NCBI GenBank assembly: GCA_038501785.1
Contig: JBAMJR010000099.1
Span: 943,501 to 1,007,500 of the forward strand
From: Myoxocephalus aenaeus
Lineage: Eukaryota > Chordata > Actinopteri > Perciformes > Cottidae
Direction of reading: 5' to 3'
Length of the DNA: 64,000 bases
Below are positions 57,551 to 64,000 of this stretch, one piece after another. A program made the position numbers and the translations under genes. Below the pieces are notes generated by a model that ran no database searches, was not told the origin of the DNA, and saw nothing but the letters and a program-made list of their open reading frames with translations. Positions within the stretch are counted from its first letter, which is position 1. Each line of letters opens with the position of its first letter.

Positions 57551-58544
57551 TTAAACTATATGAGAAGGCCTTCTAGCATCTGTTTTGCCACAGAGCCCGT
57601 GTGACCATTAACGTGCGCTGTGATTGGTCAGTGTGTCAGTACACACCCTGGAACTGAAGCGCACCGATAAACTGTACAACAGCCTTGCTGAACTTTTTGT
57701 TAAGGAGAGCAGATGGACTTTGTTTTTAATAAACAGCATCTGGTAAGTTTCCTGCTTTTTGTGTTTTTTCATCTGCGGTGGCGTTGTGTTAATGTGTCTA
57801 TGGTGCTGGGTTGGGCTGGTCAGGTGGGTCAGTCAGGACGCACAACATCGCCGAGGCGAGGTTGGAGGCGTCCGACGGAGAGGCGCTGCATAACTGTGCG
57901 TTGCTTGGTGGGGGTGTCCGCTGGTGGCTGAAGCTTCATGGGTCGGCCCACGCGCCCCGTTAGCTCTCCCAGAGCCCAGAATGGTGCTCCGTAAAAGCGC
58001 ATTGCTGAACGGGAGCGTCGTCTGTCTCTCAAAGTGGAGTGGCTCCGCGGGTCGGTCCCCACACCTCCCTTCATGCTCGTGGTGGTGCCATGTGGCGGAG
58101 TGGGTGTCTGCTGTCCACACATGGAAATTATAATATTAATTATACAAATTGGCAGTATTTGTGTTTTTGAGATATGGAATATACCCAGTAATATCTGCGC
58201 AAAATAGATGCTTTTCCTGCTTGTCCTCTCCGCCCGTGCACCTCTCAGCTGCCCCCGTGTACGTCTCTACTGCGCCCGTGCATGTGCTGGGGCCGAATCT
58301 ATTTGGCCCAAGAAAGACGGGTCTAATAAGCAGTTTAGCCAATCACTTAAAGATATAAATGAGTGACATACAATTTAGCCAATTAGCGTCCTAAAAAAGA
58401 TGCGCTTTCCCGTCTCTCGTTCTCGTCGGGGCTAGTCTCTCGAGGCTCCACCCATTTTAACAACATGACAGCAGCAAGTGCAAGCGCGAGTCGAGCACTG
58501 CTCTTCAAAGGAGACCAAACACAGGACTGCGGTGAAGAAACACA
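57551..58544. other. Unclassified repeat-like DNA downstream of piggyBac
   Basis: It includes a GC-rich stretch (57840-58120) that is open on both strands and matches no domain I know. At 58140-58200 lies the segment shared, in reverse, with 10235-10300. A short open piece MDFVFNKQHL at 57713 ends in a GTAAG donor. This may be the 5' part of the hAT element whose transposase fragment starts at 58545. Confidence 0.35.
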
Positions 58545-58742
58545 ATGAGGTCGATTAAAAACGGGCACATTTTATCCAAAATAATTGATTGTGTGAAGTT
58601 TTGTGGGGCTTTTGAGTTGGCCTTGCATGATGAGACTTACTCCCGAGTGCTGGCGGAGCACCGTAAGACAGCCAGCGTTTTTAAAGCGTCAAAGAAGGCA
58701 CAAAACGAGCTGTTTGACGGCATGCTGTCGGTTATTATATGG
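58545..58742 (+). pseudogene. hAT transposase fragment (DUF4371 region)
   Basis: The frame from 58545 reads ILSKIIDCVKFCGAFELAL, then jumps to VLAEHRKTASVFKASKKAQN and ELFDGMLSVI, ending at TAA-GT next to a possible donor. Fish ZMYM-like hAT transposases have both motifs but with some 20-30 residues between ALxxHDE and the EHL...TAxVFK block, so an internal piece is deleted. No zinc finger, catalytic or dimerisation region follows. It is a remnant. Confidence 0.6.
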
Positions 58743-59139
58743 TAAGTAACCCAATTTGTGTTCTGGCTTTAGAAACTGTTTATCTTGTTTCCTGTAAGAT
58801 GAGATGCTTTTATTTTGAAGGCAGCCCGCAAGGTTAAAAAGGAAGTTGCAATGTGCGTGGAGTGAATGTCAAAAGCTACTGAAAATATGGTCAGTTTTAT
58901 ATACAAATTAGAAACAGTAACGGTATTAGCACTCCGCAGAAGAGGCACAAGGTTAGTTAAAGTTGTAATAACTGTATGTTTATTACGAAATTGGCGTGAG
59001 TGTTGGCTCTGTGTGTGTGATGCTATTAATGCAAACGATGAGTAAGCAAACATAATTATCGTTTTTGTGCCTTTGTACACAGCTCTTACGTTGGTTTGGG
59101 GAATTTATCAATACATGCCGAACTATCTTTCGGAGGGGT

Positions 59140-59190
59140 ATGTGACATGAGATATATATCTATATATATATATATAGATATATATCATTA
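59140..59190. repeat. Palindromic (TA)n tract
   Basis: GATATATATCTATATA and its mirror TATATAGATATATATC around a TA core. Confidence 0.8.
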
Positions 59191-59289
59191 ATATACTGCA
59201 TTGTATTAATAAGATGTCCTTATTATGTCAAAGTGTTGGAATACATGTTAAATATTTAACTGCAAAGTAGTAATGCGTGATACCTTTTT

Positions 59290-59406
59290 TTGCATTGAAT
59301 CATACGGGCATCTTGATTTTTTCATTTCAACTCCATTGTTGTGGTGTACAGAGCCAAAATAATGAAAAATGTGTCAATGTCCAAATATTTATGGACCTGA
59401 CTGTAG
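59290..59406. mobile_element. Tc1/mariner-like terminal fragment
   Basis: It ends GTCCAAATATTTATGGACCT then GACTGTA, the terminus of a common fish Tc1-like family, preceded by the family's GTGTACAGAGCCAAAATAAT block. No transposase and no second end are visible, so it is a 3' scrap. Confidence 0.6.
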
Positions 59407-60314
59407 TTCTCTTCCTCAAACTATACTGCAGTGGTACTCAATAGCCCATTGATATAGCGTTAATGTATTAACTCAGTTATGTCTGTGCTTATTGATGTAT
59501 TTTTATAGACTATTATTATTTTCTACTAACCTTATACTTTCTCATTCTGTTGTTTCGCTGCCATTTTGTATCATTAACTTCAACAGAAACAAACAGTCAG
59601 CTCCATCTCATACAGAGGCATGAACATTTTCCCTTTTGTGTGTTGCTTTTTAACACAAGTGGGACCAAACTCTAGGTAAGAAGGTTAATGTTACAATTGG
59701 TTTGCTAGGGAGACTGGAACAGACTTACTCAAAGTTTCTGTTATGCATTCGCTCTCTCACTGGCAATGCTCTCTTTGTTCTTCCACTTCTTCCTTATATT
59801 TCTGAAGTCACAAGGACAGTTTGTCCCCATCTCCCTGTTCCTCATCAAAATTGCTGTGTTTTGTGTGCTTGAGTATCACTGGGTCCTTGTTGATGCATAT
59901 CACAAGCACTGTCAATTATGTAGCCATTTTTACAATGTTGAATTATTCACTGGGTTCCTTCCCCTACTTGAAAGTGTGTTAGAGAGCTGTAGATATACTG
60001 GTTGGTGGTTGTAAGCACAATACATAGCCACATAAATATGGTTTGAAAGGATGCTTTTTGTGTGTGTGTATAATATATATATATATAATTTCACTGTAGG
60101 AGAACATTGTTACAATTTGGTGGGTTGATTATGTTTAGATTTAACTGTCTCATATTATTTTGCAGCTAAGTTTCTCCTTACCTTGCAGGGCAGGATTGTG
60201 TATCACACGAAAAGGATTGTGTATCAAACAAAAGTTTATTTTGTCAGGCTTTAAGTATTGTGTTTTTCTGGTTGTGGCTATCTATGGAAAGGTGACTGTT
60301 CGTTCAAAACAACA
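59407..60314. other. Gene-free stretch
   Basis: Small open frames such as 59766-60014 are hydrophobic but have no known domain. A (TA) run is at 60072-60086. Confidence 0.5.
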
Positions 60315-60510
60315 ATGGCAGCTCCTGAAGAGTGTAGCATAGATGCTGCAATAGCATTAGTTATATCTGAACTTGAGAGTATTCCTTCATTGAAAGAAGA
60401 CACACGAACGGCACTGAGAGCTTTTCTCCGTAAAAAAAAGATGTTTTCTGTCTTCTCGCTTTGGAAAGAGTTTGATTGACAGATGATTCATCCAATTGCC
60501 CTGGCAGGTA
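60315..60510 (+). pseudogene. RecQ-like helicase N-terminal fragment
   Basis: The frame from ATG at 60315 reads MAAPEECSIDAAIALVISEL then LKEDTRTALRAFLRKK and stops at 60479. After a frameshift near 60445 another frame gives SRFGKSLI, which corresponds to the Walker A box TGFGKSLIYQ of RecQ-type helicases. These sequences with a SIDAA...LKEEQRTALRAFL start recur in fish genomes, apparently spread by mobile elements; that is from memory. The ATP-binding lysine is kept (GKS) but the helicase domains beyond it are absent. Confidence 0.55.
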
Positions 60511-60880
60511 TCTTTCTTAACGTGGCTGCCCTTTTCCAAATGGTTTCCAATGATGACCTCTCAGATGGTTCTGTGTTACAAACTGGCTTGTCATGTTACT
60601 TTACTCTTATCGTTCATCTATTCTGACCTGTTTTGGTCTATATGTGTTATTTGGCCCTTCCAGTGAGAGCATTATTCAATACCTTCATATTACTGCCCCA
60701 GCAACCCACTCATGTCTGGCCTTGCAACATTAACTTGTCTGGAATTTGGATACATCTCTGTGGAGGTATTCTTCATGCAATTTTTTTCTTCATTTTCTTC
60801 ATTAAAGTTGAATAATTTTCTTTTCTGCCCCTCATCCACTGATCTTCGTTTTGCCCAATCTTTAAGGTAGCATATGTATG

Positions 60881-60885
<5 letters not shown>

Positions 60886-60944
<59 letters not shown>
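60886..60944. repeat. (TA)n microsatellite
   Basis: About 29 TA units. Confidence 0.95.
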
Positions 60945-60945
<1 letters not shown>

Positions 60946-63770
60946 CATTCAAAGCATTAATTTCCTTGAATCTATAGGCCAGTTTCTGGTTGATCTTAAA
61001 GATCATCAGGTCACTTATGTTAAATATTAATCCTTTTGCCACTGCAGCAAATAATGTGTTGTGACTAATTGTATAATAGACAACAGACAGCTTTAGTTCA
61101 AATGTTGCTTTCAAAGACTGAAGGCCCACACACAAGAGCGTTTTTTCTTTTCTTCGTGTGAATAATATGCACATCAATATTTATTTTTTTACTTGTTTTT
61201 GTCATGATTTCTTTACACATTTTTTTTCAGAACAAGGTTGATAGGATCCCAGTAGTTAGTCCTCTGCACGCGCAAATCGTATCTCCTGGGGCCGCCTAAA
61301 TTCCACCGGCGGCCTTAGTCTGTGTTGTCTCTGCCACGATGGAGATGGCCGGAGCCCCCACTTAGAGCTTCACAACGTCTCTTTACATCCATATTTTTAG
61401 TCTTTGGTAAAGACCTTGAAGCTGAGCTTCTGGTTTTTAAATCCCTCCACTCGATCCCAGTTTGATGTTGCAGAGTCTTAACAGATGATTTGGATGAAAA
61501 TATTTGGGAAAATATTCCCAAACTCACAAATTACTATTTGAATAGCTGTTTAACAACATGTGCCAATAGGCTTCACTAAGACAGAGCTTATATCTCAGTA
61601 ATCAGCAATCATTAAAAATGCTGATTAGTAACTTGCAAAGGCTGAAAATAGGAGAAATGGATATATAAAACTAACATATTGACAAATGGTTTATTGGGGC
61701 CTATTTGCTTACAAAATGGATCCATATAATTCTAAGATGCAATTTTAGTAGTTGTTTGGTAATTTGCCACTCTGGACTCTGTGACTCCTTGGGCTGAAAC
61801 CCAACGTGTCCACAATGGACATCCATCCGTTCAGCAGGAGTGTTTTGTTTTGAAGGTTATTTTGCCCAAGATGTCAAAGGAAATCAGATGTTTCCCACAT
61901 CTCTTTGCCCTCTATGGCCCTCTCTGGTACCACCCAACCTCCAACCCCACAGAGCTGGAAGGAGGTTTGTTGATGGATGTTGAAGGCTGCTCCGGTCCCA
62001 CAGCAATTAACTCTTCTCCTGCAAGAGGCAACCTGTCAGGTTGATGGAATCTCCCAACCGCTGCTTCCTGTCACACAATCCAGGAGGGGCTGCAGACAAA
62101 TGCTTCATCTATGTGTTTGCTTTTCTGTTTTGCCTGCAGTTAAGAGCTGGCACAAGAGCTACCAGGCGCAGCGCAAGCCATCAAGTGCCCAGTGTCAGTT
62201 TCCACAGTCAATGGTCATGCATTATGACAGATCTGTGGGATTATAGGGAGTTGATGGAGGTAACATCATGAGCATGTAAGAGTTCAAGAGCAGAGGTATT
62301 AGGGCTTCAGTTATGCTTTCCCTGGGCCAAAGAAGAATAGAAAACTGCTCAACTGACTGTATGGTTGGCACAATTACTGCTACTAGGTATGTTTTGTTGT
62401 GACAGATTCAATTTCAAATTGACTTTCCTTGTCTTATTGCAAAAGGAATTTACCAAAGTAGGCACACAAATTCTAATTGGGAAAGATAGAAAAATTGTTT
62501 AATTCGAGCATTACAGAGAAAAGAAAAGAAAAAATGTTTAGGATAGGATTGTAAAATACTTCGTTAGGTTCCTCGTTGATGATTTCTTCGATATCGTACA
62601 CTATTATTTTGTGGTATATCTATGAATTACAGCACATTACATTTCGTAAGTATATTGTGCGTTCAAACCCCATTTAGTAAAATTGTATTGGATGGAATGA
62701 TAGTGTTATTATGTGTTCAAATGTAATATTGTAAAATGTAGTTTTTGTGAGAAACTTGAATAAATCCAGTTGATTTAAGGAGATGTTTTCACAGTAACAT
62801 AAATAGATATTAGAGATGAATTATGACCTGTTTACCTTCCCAACACAAGCACTAAGCAGTTTATGATACATCATTATAATGACTAATGTTAAGATTTTTT
62901 TATTAATAAAAATACTATATTGGATTTCCTAATCATTTGAATTATGAGTTTGTATGCAAATCACAACTATAGATGACTTCAATAAAGTAAAAGGAAATAG
63001 TTAACGATGATAAATATTTTAGATAATTGGCTTGAAGCAGATTTAAAAAAATGGACTAAAGTAAGATGAACTGAATGAAAACTTGATCTTATTAGATAAG
63101 ACAGATGCTGATAAACTGAATCATTTGAAGTAATATCATTGTTTGATTTATCAATCCTCAGCATATCACAATATTGCAATTATATCATATCGGAATTTAT
63201 GGTGATAATATCATACCGTGGGGCCTCTGGTCATTCCCACTCCTACTGTTTTTTATAGGAGGATATCTCATTCAGGAACATATGCCGTCAACATTAATGT
63301 TTGAATATTCTGAAAATTCACAAATTCTGGTGATAACCTTAATCCATTTCTATTCAAACATATCCCGAGATGATATGAGACCTCATCTCCACCTTTGGGT
63401 AGATGAGGCTTGAGTTTAGTTTCGCAAGCAGAGTGGATGGTGAGCTATGATATCACCACTATGGGTCAATCCAGTTGGCTCTTACAAGGGAAATGGAAAC
63501 ACATCCTTCCAGGTGTAAAATCGAGTGCTGACAACCTGTGTCAAAGTCTCCTTTTCCACTTCTGCTCCACTTTCTGATTCTCTCTGAAATTCAAAACCTC
63601 ATCAAAAATAAAAAAATAAAGTATTCTCTTCCTCTACCATTTCAAATGCAATTATATGCAACATTTCACCCCGAGTTAACTGCATATTTGCCAGTGATGC
63701 CTTCTTCCTGCTTAGTCGGTCAAGTTCACACCCCAGAATTTGTGACTTATCTTGATGAGATATGTACTTT
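60945..63770. other. Gene-free AT-rich stretch
   Basis: No coding domain recognised. A minus-strand open frame at 61527-61315 and a plus-strand pair near 61781-62271 have no known motif. 62400-63180 is strongly AT-rich. Confidence 0.5.
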
Positions 63771-63800
63771 GAAGTATGTAGCCCTTGGGCTACATACTTC
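63771..63800. repeat. 14-bp near-perfect cruciform
   Basis: GAAGTATGTAGCCC and GGGCTACATACTTC separated by TT. Confidence 0.9.
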
Positions 63801-64000
63801 AGTCAATGCAACTGACAGTCATACTATTACAGCCATTAAAAGCAGATAAAAAAAAAGACCAACTTGCATTTTTTATATGATAAATCATTTTGCACAGGCC
63901 TCATCTCTCTCACACTGTATTCACTGTGTGAACTAACATTCCCTTGAGACCCACAACTTAGCTTGCTACTGCCAATACATAATTCATTTTCAGGCATGTA

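Noticed and set aside
57829..58122. Two overlapping minus-strand open frames in GC-rich DNA
   Set aside because: No domain, no splice context and both frames open at once, which suggests composition rather than coding.
59766..60014. Hydrophobic 82-codon open frame resembling a membrane protein
   Set aside because: AT/T-rich composition alone explains the hydrophobic residues; no start context, splice support or homologue recognised.

Overview
The window looks like teleost fish DNA, probably a spiny-rayed (percomorph) species. The basis is the mix of fish transposon families (piggyBac, PIF/Harbinger with a MADF partner, hAT with a TTF/DUF4371-type transposase, CMC/EnSpm-like, Tc1, Ty3/gypsy, an endogenous retrovirus and L2-type LINE tails), long (CA)n and (TA)n microsatellites, and introns with ordinary GT-AG junctions. 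I find no host protein-coding gene that I recognise. Nearly every readable protein segment belongs to a mobile element.

Region 1 (1-26338) is a nest of transposons. A piggyBac first exon is split: its left part ends at 417 and its right part resumes at 26307, in frame, ending at a GT donor at 26338/26339. Between them lies a 25.9-kb insertion with ends CCCAGGC.../...CCTGGG flanked by TA. This is interpreted as a CMC (CACTA/Mirage/Chapaev) element bloated by later insertions. Inside it are, in order: a Harbinger element with decayed transposase and MADF genes (752-3400); the repeat-rich 3' end and LTR of a gypsy element (3417-4982); a CMC-type transposase gene on the minus strand (5589-9615); a 0.2-kb shared promoter; and a BEN-domain gene on the plus strand (9823-16344). 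The BEN gene is interrupted by an internally deleted piggyBac (10429-12421), an L2 tail and a hAT element (13714-15235, 8-bp target duplication). There follow LTR pieces, a gypsy reverse-transcriptase fragment, the 5' end of an endogenous retrovirus, a 3'-truncated gypsy element, a gypsy integrase fragment, and a second copy of the BEN gene's 3' end with the outer element's right terminus.

The head-to-head pair of transposase and BEN-domain DNA-binding protein, together with TATAC-rich palindromes beside the termini, is the most unusual system here. It suggests a two-protein transposon in which the BEN protein could be an accessory factor.

Region 2 (26339-52570) has no recognisable genes. 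It holds microsatellites, hairpins, a solo LTR with a 5-bp target duplication (32368-32827), two adjacent foldback structures at 35.5-35.8 kb, small hAT-like repeats, a Harbinger-type MITE (44127-44953, TSD TAA), and several stretches that read like conserved non-coding regulatory DNA.

Region 3 (52571-64000) contains an apparently intact piggyBac transposon (52863-57550, TTAA on both sides) whose three-exon transposase reads open for 651 codons. A second copy of the MITE (55304-56152, TSD TTA) sits six bases from the exon 3 acceptor. Beyond it are a hAT transposase fragment, a Tc1-like end, a RecQ-like helicase fragment and AT-rich intergenic DNA.
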